This document shows positions 10,611 through 22,610 of a stretch of DNA of 64,000 bases, one piece after another (position 1 is the stretch's first letter; every line of letters starts with the position of its first letter). The notes under the pieces are model-generated. The model was given only the letters and a program-made list of their open reading frames with translations, made no database searches and had not been told where the DNA came from. The position numbers and the translations under genes were made by a program. Origin of the DNA: Mauremys mutica (Eukaryota > Chordata > Testudines > Geoemydidae); contig NC_059082.1 in NCBI RefSeq assembly GCF_020497125.1, forward strand, positions 52,908,524 through 52,972,523, written 5' to 3'.

Positions 10611-12456
10611 CCATCATTCTTCCTCCTCTGAGCGTGGCCACTATTGCTTCCAGCTGATAATCACCTCTACTGGGCTATTGCTGGCTGAGGCTAAGGAATA
10701 TCAGCCCATTTTCAATGAGAGGAGCTGCTGTGAGCCATTACCAACTAGCGTTTCAGCAGGCTCGAGAGGTGCTGGCAGAAGCCACGGGGAAACTAGACAA
10801 ATGTCTCCATGCACCTATCTGAGTGCTGGCCTCTCCCTATTGCAAGGCAAATACAATCCTGACTCATAATGGCAGCTAAAGTGGATTGAAGCGCTTTATC
10901 CAGTACAAATGTCCTGGATTGTTCACTGCAGACTGCACGTCCTCCCATTCCAGACATGCAGCTGCAGTGAGTTCAGTTCACCTCGCAGAGATAGCCTGGG
11001 TGGTTTATATCACCTGTCACATGCTCAAGTGCAGAGGAGGGTTACAGAGGAGGGCACCGAAACACAATGTCCAGCTGTAATTGCTGCAGATATTCTTGCC
11101 AGCATTAGAAAGGTCACCGGGGGATTCTTTCCTTGCTCTCTGTGCCAGCAGAGCTGTGGCTTTGTTCTGCATGAAGGTGAGATCTGTGCTGTGCCTTCCC
11201 TGTCCCCCACACTCTGGCGCCGACGTGAGGGGCACTCTTAGAAGGGAGCTATGCATGTGGGGTATCCTCAAACTACTCAGAGGCCAGACTTCCTGCAATG
11301 ATGTTACTGTGGCTGAGGTGTCATTCTGTGGAGCACCAGCTTCTGAAGGGGTCACTTGTAGAAATAACAGTGAGAAACAGCATCCCCTCTCCCTGGTGAA
11401 GGCCTAAGGGTGAGATCCTGGCTCCCCCGAAGTGAATGGCAGAATTGTGGTTGACTTCAATGGGGCCAGCATGTCACCCTGCACATGCAAACAGATCGCC
11501 TGTTCCGTGGTGCAGCCCTGCCCACCCGCATCGTGCACACGTCTTGCCATCTGCACACGCACTGGTTCTTCACATGCACTGCTCTGGGAAACAGAGCGCC
11601 CCCCCTGCTCACACAACTTCACTGGCTCCCCATGCCTTTCTGTTCAAAACCTCCCTCCTCTTCACAACCTCCTGTGGGCTTGCTCCAACCCACTCCCCAG
11701 GCCTCCTCTCCCTTCCCCTCTCCCAACCCTGGCCACTGCTCAGTCCCTGCTCACTAGCTTGCCATGTTGGCTGTCCTAGAATAGCCTTCCCTTGTTCCCC
11801 TCCCCACGGATCCTTCAAACCTTGCATTTGCTTCTGCCTCAACTAGTATTTCCCTATTGTCCCTGGACGGTGTTGGGGGGCCCTGGAGGGGTGCTGCTGC
11901 CCAAGGAAAGTCGTGGTGTTCCAAGTGGTATAACAATGCCGAGATGCTCCATGGCACACAGCTGACTGAGGCGTGACTGGTACATCTCCACTCCACCTTC
12001 TCTGCTCTCCCCACCTCCCATCTTCACGTGCCAGCTCATGACACCCGTTCCCCAGAGGACCTGCTGGGAACAGTTACAATATTCCAGAAAGGTCAGGAAC
12101 ATAAGACTAATCCTCCTTGACTGACTTTTTCCAACAGCCAGATTGATGGCTGGCAGCAGCCTGGATTATTGTAATCTGCGGCCAGTAAAATAGCCTCGCT
12201 GGCATGCATAGCACAGCAAGCCATGTTTGGGCCTCCAGTTTAGAGCCCAAGCAGCACCAAAAGCAAGCTGTAGGGAGCTTGGTTAGAATAGAGGCAAGTG
12301 TCTCCAGCTAACCCTGAAGGGAGGAGACCTGGTAATAAACTCCTTGCAGATGCCAAATCAGCCCCTGGCATGACTGACCCAGGCTATTAGCCAAGCTGGA
12401 TTTTGCTAAATCTCTTTGCCTTTCAGCCACCTACCATTGGGCAGTCACCTTCCTTT
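10611..12456. other. Unannotated DNA with a possible old LINE remnant
   Basis: No gene was recognised. At about 11570-11850 the + strand reads like the C-terminal region of an old L2- or CR1-type LINE ORF2 (an LHWLP-like block followed by a degraded leucine-rich stretch, and a TTCAAACCTTGCAT block). The match is weak. The remainder is featureless by eye. Confidence 0.35.
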
Positions 12457-12464
12457 TACCCAAG

Positions 12465-12700
12465 CAGGGCCGGCTCCAGGAACCAGCTCAGCAAGCAGGT
12501 GCTTGGGGAGGCCAAGGGGAGGGGGCAGCAAGTCGGGCTCTGCGGCGGCAATTTGGTGGCGGGTCCCTCTCGGGGGGGAAGGATCTGCTGCCGAAGAAGA
12601 AAGCGGCGCGGTGGAGCTGCCACCAATCGCGATTGCAGCTTTTGTTTGTTTGTTTTTTCTTTCACCGCTTGGGGCAGCAAAATCTCTGGAGCCGGCCCTG
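12465..12700. mobile_element. Short non-autonomous hAT element (MITE)
   Basis: The 236-bp element has inverted termini CAGGGCCGGCTCCAG and CTGGAGCCGGCCCTG and an exact 8-bp target duplication TACCCAAG (12457-12464 and 12701-12708). The termini resemble those of the 4522-8915 transposon, so that family may have mobilised it in trans (inference). Confidence 0.95.
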
Positions 12701-12708
12701 TACCCAAG

Positions 12709-13875
12709 TGACCCCTTTACCCCATCTGTGTAACATAAGGGTGCTGTGTATCCTGGGCCAGGAGCTCCTGGCTGCATCCGGTGATTTTTTTTTCCCAACC
12801 TCCTGAAGTGTCTTGTGAGCCCTGTGAATGAAACTGACCAGCTCTTCAGCCTGGGGGAGCCTTTGCTCACAGGCACCCAACAATTCCTCTGGCCCTAACC
12901 CTCTCACCCAGGGTCTCCTGGTGCATTTAAAACACATTGTTCCAGCTGGGCTCTAGCTTTAGGAGGAGCAGCCGCCCCAGGACTGAGGTGGGTCTTGAGG
13001 TGGTAGGCTGGGGACGTGCCCTTGAAGGACAGGGGGAGAGGGAAGTGGAGACCTGGTATGATGGCTGCCATCTTGGCTGATAGCAGGACTTGATCTGGGG
13101 CCCAGGAGACCTGAAAACATGGATCTCTACAGCTGGAGCTTAAGGGCCAGGCTCTGTGGCTAAGAGCTGTGCCGCATCCATAATCTTGGTGGGTTTGTCA
13201 CTGAGGGTGACTTTTAGCTCACACTGACCAGTGGGTTACACTAGAGTGAGATGCTTATTCAGCATCTCCACCCTTCCGAGCTGCTGACTGCCTTGAGACC
13301 AGAGAGAGGATAGACTGGTGCATCAAAAACCTGGTGACTTGGGGGATTTAAGTCAGCTCTCCAGGTTGCTCTGCTGATCAGCAAGGGCATGGGAAGCCAA
13401 GTGCAATGGGAGGGTGGTTGCAACCAGTGCCAAAAGAATAGTGCAGGGACCTTCCTCCTGTCTGGAGTCAGAGTGCATTGGGCCAGGACCTCTCTCTTCC
13501 TAAGAGAGAGGCTGAGGTGGTGCCCATCTGGGCATGGGCTTACTCCATAGGCATGACCATTGCCCACCTTCCTCAGCTCCTGCTATGGATATTTGATTCC
13601 TACCAGAACATCCAATGACCGTGTAGCATTCTCCTGTAATGTAGTTATAAGATCTAGGATTAAAAGTACCCAAAGGTGAGAGTAAGAGATGTTTCCATAC
13701 AACATAATAAACAAGAAGGAGCTCTCTGATGAAGTGCTGTCCCCTTAAGAACCAGGCAGGCTGGGAACCACCTGTAGAATATAAATTGCCATCCCCTGAT
13801 CACTCAGTCTCAGGTAGGCACACAGTAAGCGGCCTAGGAAGGGAGCCCAGTTCGGAGTAATGAACTGTACCTGAT
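12709..13875. other. Unannotated DNA
   Basis: No coding, RNA or repeat signature was recognised. Base composition is ordinary, with a T run at 12785-12793. Confidence 0.5.
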
Positions 13876-14250
13876 TCTTCTAATAATAATGAAAATAAAT
13901 TAGAATGTTGAAACAATGAACTGAAACTTTTCCATGAAAAAATCTAGGGGAAAAATGAAAAATGTTAATTTAAAAAAAAATTCTTAAACATCTTGAAGTT
14001 TTGTTGTTTTTTGTCAAAGTGCAAAGAAAAATTTTGACTTCATTCCATGGTTCTTCCCTCCCCCCTTCTTCAGAAATGGAGGGGGAGGGGGGGAAGGAAA
14101 AACGCTAAAAAAGTGAAAACAGAAAATGTTTAGTTTTGATACGTTTTGTTTTGATGAAAAATGAATATTTTTGCAGAAAAATTTCAAATGCATGTCAGAC
14201 ATTTTTCATAACAAAAACCTTTTTGATTAAAACATTTTGACCAGTTCTAA
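13876..14250. repeat. A/T-rich MITE-like repeat, family with CCAGCTCTA-type ends
   Basis: This A/T-rich stretch is built from GAAAATTTT, TGAAAC and TTTTTCAT words and ends GACCAGTTCTAA. Very similar texture and ends occur at 22490-22610, 51385-51926 and 61448-61776. It is probably a diverged foldback-type DNA element. The ends are imprecise and no target duplication was identified. Confidence 0.45.
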
Positions 14251-16202
14251 ATACTAGTAGTAATTAATACATTGTTGCTGACAAACTGGGATTTGGCCTT
14301 GTGCTCCTTGAGTCCTCATAAATCTTAGTTGCTGAGCTCTATGAGTCAGCTGAAACAGCTTCCCTGTACCAAGAGGGCAGGCTTGGATCCCATACAATGA
14401 AGCATTAGAAATTATTATTATTGCCAGAAAGGATCTGGGCCAATCATACAGAAACTTCTCTACCAGGGCACCTGTTCTCAAGACTTCTCTCTAGTCCAGT
14501 TTTGAAACATGGTTGCTGGAAAGTTCAGTGGAGCTTGTGGTCTTCTCAATGAGCCCAGAGCCAATTGTCCAAGCAATCGAGGGACAAGTTTCCAGTGAAC
14601 TTCAGTTGATTTATGATTTTGCAAAGCTCTGTAACATCTAATCATTTCACCATGAAACGAGGCCAGTCGCCAGTGCTGCTTGGTTTTCAACCTGAATTCT
14701 TGGGTTTCTTTGAACCCAAGTCAAACTAGGGGATGTGAATCCGAGTTGAGTGAAACTAGACTCAAAATTTGCATGGACCCTTGCAAATAAAGACTGCTGA
14801 ATGTCTCACGGCACTAGTGTATGAGAGCGAAGCAATAGTTTGCACATATCCAGCAGTTTAAACATTTAGTAAACCAATATCACATATGTAGTCTCATGGG
14901 TGAAACTGCATGAGCCTTGAGCACATCTGAGATACTTAGGAATCAAAGGTCAGGGGGTGGTCATGTCCCCTAGATTGACCTGTGATTGCAGTGTTATGAA
15001 TCATTCACAATCTCGATTCTATTATTTCTTCATGAGTATGTTTGTAATATAGTAGCTCCCACCATATATTAGGCACGTCCACATATACAACACACAGACA
15101 GGGACACACAGTCCCTTATAAGTAAGAGACAGAAAACATAGCCAGCCATCTTGGGGTAGATTCACCATTATTTTAATCATTTACAAAACTAAACTCCCTT
15201 AGGAGAAGTTATTTCTTTCTAAAATTGTCCATTTTAAAACCTGCTCCTGATATTTAATGGCGAGTCTGCGCTTCTAACTGCTTGGCAAGGTTGCTGTGAA
15301 AGTCAGGATTAACGATAAGTGTGGTTTTTACGTTTCGCCATCCGCAGGTAGTGTGTGGGTGGGTGGGAGGGATTTTGCATTACCCATAGAATGGTTAATA
15401 TGAAAGAAAATGAGGCAGTTCTTATTCTAACACAAGCTCAGGAGGCAGCAAGGGGGTTTGAAACAAGAAAACCCCACCCTAAATTATCATCAAAAGCCAA
15501 ATTGGAATTATTTTTGTCAACAATATTTCTCAGCACAGAAGCAACAAGCACAAACTCTTATCAATTTTTCATACAGTGCCAGAGGGCTCAATGCCATGTT
15601 ACAAACAAGGGAAGACAAGATCAAGCAAGGTTAGACGCAAAGCACCAGTTCAGATCCTGGCACATTTGCGAAAGGATCCTCAGGCCAGTCTGCCTTCTTT
15701 GATGTCTGTTTCCAGCAGGTGCAACTAAAATAATGGAAAAAGGGGAATTGCTGGCATCCAGAGTGCATGCTCCCTTCCCATCAGCATTACTTCCATTTTG
15801 CTTTGAACAGGTCCAGACAGCTTGTGTTAAACTTGGCTCTAACAAATCAAGGAAACGGCGGTAAAAATGTCCTTGCTGCACCCATGTTATGTGCCACTAG
15901 AGCAGCCCAGAGAGCTAACCTGTTTAAGAGGTATCTTAATACGTATCCCACAAGCTCCCTGGGACTCAGATTGAGTTACATTTTGGTCAATGAAAGCAGA
16001 TTAAACAGGCCTGCGATTCATTCTTCTTTGTTGGGCTGCCAGGAGCAGAGATGAGGATGCTGGCGTGACTCTATGCAGATCTCTAACCTATCGTGTCACA
16101 TGAAGCACTGCTTTCCCATCTCACTGGCCTGGCCGTACTACGACGGCATTCTCACAGACCCACCCAGCAGGCGGGAGTACTTGAGGCATGTTCTTTTGGG
16201 GC
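14251..16202. other. Unannotated DNA
   Basis: No gene was found. The sequence is moderately A/T-rich with short GTGTGTGGGTGGG-like runs near 15350. No repeat family was recognised with confidence. Confidence 0.5.
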
Positions 16203-16207
16203 AAGGT

Positions 16208-16416
16208 TGTTGTATCAACCAGGCAAGGTACTAACAAACTTCAACAGGACTTTATTTTTAAAGTGAAAACCTCTTTAACTAGCTGCTGCTGCACCCTCTG
16301 TAACTCTCACTCTGCCTCCTCAACTCCTCCCCCCTCTTCCTGTTTCCTGTCCTTTCAGACTCCCAATAGCCAGTGTTCCCAGTACTAATAATTACAAGCA
16401 ACATCTAAACACCACA
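16208..16416 (-). repeat. Gypsy 3' LTR
   Basis: It begins TGTTGTATCAACC and ends CTAAACACCACA on the + strand, giving the TG...CA ends typical of LTRs. By eye it differs from the other LTR by about ten substitutions and two single-base indels over about 210 bp. That is near 95 per cent identity, indicating an old but not ancient insertion. Confidence 0.95.
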
Positions 16417-16755
16417 TTACCTCCTCTCTTAAGAAACTCTCCCAATTAAAATAAACATTGTTGTTCTAACCACAGGAACAAATAGGAAACAAGACACTAT
16501 ACTATTGGCAGAAATATTACACTGAAAACACTGTAGATACTACATAACATAGTATATAGTTCAGACAAGTGGTCATCTGGGTCTGACAGGCCGTCTCTCA
16601 AGTCCTGGTTCCAATGCAACGTTTTGTTGTGTTGATACTATGGTGAAGTCATCCAATGCAGACTGGGTGTTGGCATAATCTCCTCTTGGTGCATAGGCAG
16701 GTGCAAGATAAGAAGCATTCCATATACACCCATCAGAAAGTCGATTGGTGTAAGG

Positions 16756-17571
16756 TCACTTCTTCTCTATGACTTTAAGAGGAGCTGTGAATTTATGGTC
16801 CCTTTTGCATAAAATTCCAGGTTTTCGTATTCTAACGAAGGAACCACACTCAAACTTTGGTTCCCTAGCACCCTGCTGCTTATCCGTGAAAGCCTTATAC
16901 TTTGCTTGGTTCTGTTCAACTGTTTTTCTCACATCATCCTCGGTTGGGGCCTCAGGTCGTGCCTTTAACAATCCAGCAATGTTCAGTTTAGTATTCATCT
17001 GTTTGCCATGCAGTAACTCTGCAGGTGATCTTTGCGTTGTGGCATGTCGTGTAGCCTGGTATGCTTGCAAGAAATCAGTAGTGAAGGGTATTCACAATCG
17101 TCCTTCCAGTTTAGCCGTTTGGAAACTCTCTTTCAAACTTCTGTTAAACCATTCAATTTTTCCATTGGCTTGAGGGTAATATAGAGATGACCTTCTGTGT
17201 AAAATGTTCCTCTCTGCTAGAAAAGTTTCAAACTCCAGGGAAGTAAATTGACGACCATTATCTGAAACCAGTTCTTTGGGGTTACCTTCCCTGCTAAAAA
17301 CCAAAGAGAGGAACTTAATTATTGCAGCAGAAGAGATTTGCGATGTAAACGCTACCTCAGGCCATTTACTGAAATAGTCTATTAAAGTGATGGCATAACG
17401 ACAGTCAATTGGAGCAGTATCAAAGGGTCCTACAATGTCAATCGCCACTTTTTCCCATGCAGATTCAGGAAGAGGAACAGGCTCTAATGGAGGGGTACAT
17501 GTCACTGCTGTCTTATCATGCATTTGGCAAATGACACGGGATTTTATGAGTGCTTCAGTTTGAGAGTCCAT
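16756..17571 (-). pseudogene. Gypsy integrase region
   Basis: The integrase core at 17571-17092 keeps the D,D-35-E pattern: the first Asp in DIVGPF, the second in VSDNGRQF and the Glu in NGKIEWFNR. A stop or frame change near 17090-17070 separates it from the C-terminal part (17070-16756), which has an RSPAELLHGK motif and an SH3-like basic tail. From 16755 to the 3' LTR there is non-coding sequence and a polypurine tract. Confidence 0.92.
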
Positions 17572-17598
17572 CCCTGGCCACCAATACAGATCCCGTAG

Positions 17599-19013
17599 TC
17601 ATTGTTTGGTTCTGACAATTCCTTGATGAGTATCGTGTGCCAGGTGTATGAGTTTTGACTGTAATTCTTCTGGCACAAGTAGCCGGTGTGTACCTCGTAG
17701 CACACAGCCATCCAGCAAAGAAAGTTCATCCCAAACTCTAAAATAAGGCAGCAAAACTGGGTCAAGGTTTTTAGGGTTACTGGGCCATCTCTTTGTCAGA
17801 AATTCCTGTAGTTTTTGTTGAATTGGACACACTGAACAAGCATCTTGAAATTGTTCTCTTGTAACTGCAATAAGAGTGCTTGTAATAAGCGCAACTACTA
17901 CATTCTCATCCTCCGATGGACCATCTGGTGAAGGCAAAGGCAGGCGAGAAAGACAATCAGCTACCACATTTTTGTTTCCAGGCTTATATTCCAGTTCATA
18001 ATTGAAAGAGAGTAGTCTTACAGACCATCTAGCAATACGATATCCTGCTCTTCCCTGTCCTTTCATGGTGAGCAATGTCGTCAAAAGTCTGTGCACAACT
18101 TGAACGTGCGGCCCCACAGGTAAGTTCTCCATTTTTCAGTGGCCCAGACACAAGCAAGTGCTTCTTTTTTGACTGTAGAATATTTTCTCTCAGCATTACT
18201 TAGTGTCCTTGAAGCAAAGGCAACAATCCTCTCTGTGTTGTCCTCATGAAGTTGTGTGAGGACAGCCCCAAGTCCATAATCAGAAGCATCAGTAGTTACA
18301 ACTTTGGGCAATGCAGGACTGAATAGTGCAAGTACTGGACTATGTACAATCAAGTCTTTCACCGTTTCAAAACTAGCTTGTGCATCCATTGTCCACACTA
18401 AGGTTGAATTTCTCCATAGTAATTCTCGTAACGGCTCAATGACAGAAGCATAATTGGGAATTAATTTTGCATACCAGGAGGTAAGACCCAAGAAGGAACG
18501 TAAGGTTTGCAAATCTATTGGAGATGGAGCATTTGAAATTGCCAGGATATGATCTGGATCAGGTTTTATTCCAGCCTGTGAAATTGTATGCCCCAGAAAG
18601 GAGAGTTCAGTTTGTCTAAATTTGCATTTGGACCTATTGAGCTTGAGGCCTGCTTTGCTGATGCAGTTTAGTACAGACTGCAGGTTATTGTCATGCTCCT
18701 CAGTAGTATTTCCAAACATGATAATATCATCCAAATAGCACTGAACTCCATGTTGATTCTTCAGAATCAATGACATCATTTTTTGGAAGGCACTTGGGGC
18801 TGATGCGAGACAGTATGGAACACGTTTAAAACAAAATAGTCCCTCATGTGTAATAAATGCTGTGAAGCCTCTGCTATCTTCATGCAACATAACCTGGTGG
18901 TATGCGCTCTGCAAATCAAGAGTAGAAAACATCTTTGCTCCACTGAGTTCTGCAAATACTTCTTCTATGTGAGGAAGAGGATGGCTGTCAATCACAATAG
19001 CTTTATTTGGCTA
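17599..19013 (-). pseudogene. Gypsy reverse transcriptase and RNase H region
   Basis: RT motifs run in order on the minus strand: LDLQSAYHQV, VPYCLASAPSAFQ, the catalytic YLDDIIMF box and FLGHTIS. They are followed by an RNase H start with TTDASDYGLGAVL. An in-frame TAG at 19011-19013 cuts the RT N-terminus. A frame change near 18085-18130 splits RNase H; the remainder continues in the frame at 18132-17599 (PGNKNVVADCLSRLP) up to the H2C2 linker. It encodes no functional enzyme now, but the catalytic residues are still legible. Confidence 0.93.
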
Positions 19014-19177
19014 TAAGTCCACACAAAGGCAAATGCCTCCACCCTTCTTCTGTGTCACCACTATAGGTGAAACTCATTCTGAGGAGTTAATCTCTTCAAT
19101 CATGTCCTTTTGAACAAGTTTCTAAGTTCCTCTGAAACAGCTTCCCTGACTGAAAATGGTAAGCGCCCTAATTTCTG

Positions 19178-19714
19178 TCATACAGGCATCACATTATTCC
19201 GCATTTTAACTTTATGCAGAAACCCATAAGCACAGCTGAGTTTCTCCTCAACCTGGTGTTGGGTCCCAGCTGAAACTGGTGTGTGTACCGCAAGAGTGCT
19301 TTGCTGAGGAAGATCAATTCGTCCATTAACTATCCTGAGATTTAAAGCAGCCAGTAAATCTCTGCCAAGGATAGGAATGCCTTTGTGGACAATGTAGAAC
19401 TCTGCAGTTACACAGCAATCACCAAAAGTAACTATTGCTGGCAGGCAGCCATGTACTGGAATATGGTTTTTCAAATAGCACACCAACTGAAGTTTGGGTT
19501 CAGTAAGAGGCACATCTTTAAAGTAATGCAAATAGATGGAATCGGGTAGTATGGATATTGCTGAGCCAGTGTCCAACATTAGCTGAATAGAGTGTGATTT
19601 GCATGAGGGTATGGCAGAAACGTTTACAGTGCACTTTATCTGTTCTGGAATATGTGCAGTAGTGGTTTTGTTCATGCTCAGCACAGTAACATCTGGTATT
19701 GTAACTGCATGCAC
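19178..19714 (-). pseudogene. Gypsy aspartic protease region
   Basis: A 178-codon minus-strand frame contains the retropepsin active-site motif DTGSAISIL and a downstream ILGRDLL motif matching the conserved protease C-terminus. It lies between the gag zinc knuckle and RT, as expected in a gag-pol polyprotein. The frame ends before RT, so the polyprotein is interrupted. Confidence 0.9.
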
Positions 19715-19739
19715 CTGTTGATTGAACTGGCTACTGCAA

Positions 19740-20522
19740 CATACTTTAGCAAAATGCCCAATCTTTTTGCAATGATTGCACTGAGCTACTTTTGCTGGAC
19801 ATCCTGTGTGGCTTGCAAGGTGTTGTGGGAATCCACAGCGAAAGCTTTTACTGTATTTTGAATTTGCTGATTCAATGGCTTTTCATTAGTTTTCCTCCAG
19901 CAATTGTTTGTCTGCAGTGATAGTGAACTTTTCTGCAAAGGAGTCACAACCTGGACTGTGCCTCCTGTATCCCTGCTCATTATTTTGGCTTCAGCTGTAG
20001 CTGACTCAGTCTGAGTAGCAATGGTTATTGCTTTTTCTAGTGTAAGTTGTAGTTCTAGAAGTAAGCGTTCTCATATACCAAGCATGGTTGTTTTCTCAAT
20101 GAGCTGGTCTCTAATCATCTCATCTGCCATATTCCCAAATCACAAGTTACAATCAGACTCCTCAGGGAAGCAATATACTGCATTATAGTCTCCCTTGGTT
20201 TCTGCTCACGCTGGCGAAATCTGTAGTGATTAGCTACTACATTCACTTTTGGCACAAAAAAGTTCTTAAATATGAGACTGCACTCAGTGCATTAATCATC
20301 TGCAAGGGGAAAAGTGTAAAATATACGCTGCCCTTCTGCTCCAAGGCAGTGGATTAGCAGAGCACACTTTCTTACTTCAGAAATCTCTGTAGCACTGATT
20401 GCAAGCAGATACGTCTCAAACATATGGATCCAGGCAGTAAAAGCAATTGGAGGCTCACCTGGGCGTTGCAGAAAGGGTGCAGGTGGGTTCAGAGGCAGAA
20501 GATCCCACCCTCGTCGCCAAAA
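19740..20522 (-). pseudogene. Gypsy gag remnant with zinc knuckle
   Basis: The N-terminal capsid part is open at 20552-20292 (minus strand), with PGEPPIAFTAWIHMFETYLL and an ALLIHCLGAEGQRIF motif typical of gag from Mag-like gypsy elements. It then breaks up around 20290-19985. Near 19785-19740 the minus strand encodes a CCHC nucleic-acid-binding knuckle (CNHCKKIGHFAKVC, the C-X2-C-X4-H-X4-C pattern). Several stops and frame changes prevent a full-length Gag. Confidence 0.85.
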
Positions 20523-20733
20523 TGTTGTATCAACCAGGCAAGGTACTAACAAACCTCAACCGGACTGTATTTTTTAAAGTGGAAACCTCTTTACCTAGCT
20601 GCTGCTGCACCCTCTGTAACTCTCACTCTGCCTCCTCAACTCCTCCCACCTCCTTCCTGTTTCCTGTCCTTTCAGACTCCCAACAGCCAGTGCTCCCAGT
20701 TCTAATAATTACAAGCAACATCTAAACACCACA
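20523..20733 (-). repeat. Gypsy 5' LTR
   Basis: Pair of the LTR at 16208-16416, with the same TG...CA ends. Transcription of the element would have started here and run on the minus strand. Confidence 0.95.
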
Positions 20734-20738
20734 AAGGT

Positions 20739-22489
20739 CTCCTCTGTTTGAATGGCCAGTTTCTGATCCCGTTTACACCAGTGTAAATCCAGAATGGCTC
20801 AATTTTGCATATTTACAGTCATGTAACAGATCAGAATCTGGCCTGTAGGCTCTAATGCTGGAGCAGTTTCTTCTCCACCATAGCGACTGACTGGGGTATC
20901 TCTATTCCAGTGAGCACTCCTGAAACTCACTCTTTTGCCTCCTTCCCTGTCTCTGCATTTCTGTGTAACCAGCACAGCAATCTGGCCTGCAGGTGTGTTT
21001 GTAAACCAAGCCAATTCCACCATCATTGTCTCAGTCTCTTTCATATTGTCTTCTTGTCCTGCTAATCTCTGCTCCATGACTTCTGTGCTGCTCTCTGAAT
21101 TAGGTCTTAGGCTTCCTCTCGTGTTTAGGGGGCATCACTGATTGGCCTGTATCCCTACAGCAGGACCTGAGCAAACGTCAAATTGAGACACTGTTTTTCA
21201 TTGCAGTGTTCTTAGCATAGGCGAGGGTTGGCAGTGGAAAGTCACCTTAAGGCAGATGTAGATTAGACATTTTAAGACTCCTTTCCATCCATTTAATTTT
21301 CCGTGTCCTGGACCTTTAAATTTCTAAGGTCTCTGCTGACCGTTGTTTTGGGTGTAGCTGGGTGTGCAATGGCAGAGGAGACACACGCGCTGCTCTCCCT
21401 CGTGGAGACTTGACTTTTGTTCTTTCTTGTTTGCTTCCCTTAATCCACAACAAATTGCCGCTGCTTTGTGAGTATTGGGAAATATAATAGCCCCTAGCTA
21501 AAAACAGATGTAAACTGGTGCCAACTCTTCAATGGCCTAGCTTTGGGAGATCAAATGCAATGGGCCTCACCACTCACCCAACCCTGGATTTGGATTTGCC
21601 AAACTAAATCCAGTTGATGAAGTTTTGTGGAAGCAAAGGCAGTTTCCCTGCAGCCTACCCCTGCTCGCAGCCTGCTAGAGCTTTCCTTTCCTTAGGCATA
21701 GGAAGAAAGCAGCGTGGTTTGGCCCAGCCACCGCAGTACTGCCTCTGCGAATGCCTTTATCAACATTAAATAACAGTTTCTTCCTCGCCCCGGTATTTTG
21801 TGCCAGTGACAACACATTGCAGGAACGCTGATCCCTAAATCAGCTGCCGTTGACAGGAATATCTCTCTGGTCGCAGCGAGGGCACCCGGTTTGCTGCCGA
21901 GCAAAGCAGGGCACAAAAGCCTTTGTCTCTTTTCTGCTGTGTATCCCCTGCCCTGTGCTCCGTGCTTCTATTTCTGCTGGTGGGGGTGCCTCTCCAGCCC
22001 AGCCACCTGTTCCAGTCTGTCCCATTGTGCCCCCTCCTTCCTCAGTGCTTTCAAGCTGCAGCTGGGATCTGAAGGAAAACTCCCCCTCTAGCCTTAAAGC
22101 TATTGGCATTAGAAATAAATACGTAGATGGCAGGGTTACTTGCTCTGGTTTTAGGGCCTATGTGCTGCAAGGGCTAGATCCTCTGTTTGGCATGATCTGT
22201 TGTGAGAATGGTGTTCTTCCACCACCAGAGAAGGAGAAATAATCTCCACACAGTGCTGTTGCTGTAGGAGGTAAAGCCATCTGCAAACTACCATAAAGAA
22301 GTATCATTCTCCCCACTTTATGGATGGGGAAACTGAGGCATGGAGTAATGACAACAGTGTGTCAGTGGAGGTGGAGTCCATAGGGGAAATTAGGAGTCTG
22401 AGGCACCTGAACTACAACTCCCATGAGGCACCGCAGCAGATCAGGCAGACACAGAGATTACCGGACCCCCTCTGAAACATTATGATTTT
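20739..22489. other. Unannotated DNA
   Basis: No gene was recognised. A short MIR-type tail (ATGGGGAAACTGAGGCATGG) lies near 22324-22343. The region contains no exon-like segment that could supply the SRL signal peptide. Confidence 0.45.
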
Positions 22490-22610
22490 CCTGACAAAAC
22501 ATTGAAAAATTTCAGCAAAATTGTCGTTTTCCGCAGAACATTTTCCATTTTGCAGAGACCCCATTTCCCACTGGAAAAATAGGTAGGTAGAAAATTCCCA
22601 GCCTGCTCTA
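22490..22610. repeat. A/T-rich MITE-like repeat fragment
   Basis: A fragment with the same word composition as 13876-14250: CATTGAAAAATTTCAGC, a CATTTTCCATTTTGC block and the end CCAGCCTGCTCTAGA. The edges are uncertain. Confidence 0.4.

Larger units (their letters stand above)
16208..20733 (-). mobile_element. Ty3/gypsy LTR retrotransposon, nearly complete
   Basis: The 4526-bp element has two LTRs of about 210 bp (16208-16416 and 20523-20733) and a 5-bp target duplication AAGGT (16203-16207 and 20734-20738). The coding strand is minus, so the right LTR is the 5' one. Next to the left (3') LTR is a purine-rich tract, read on the minus strand as AAGAGAGGAGG. Next to the 5' LTR the minus strand reads TTTTGGCGACGAGG, where the primer-binding site is expected. 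The gene order is gag, protease, RT, RNase H, integrase, which is diagnostic of Ty3/gypsy. There is no envelope gene. All genes are damaged. Confidence 0.95.
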
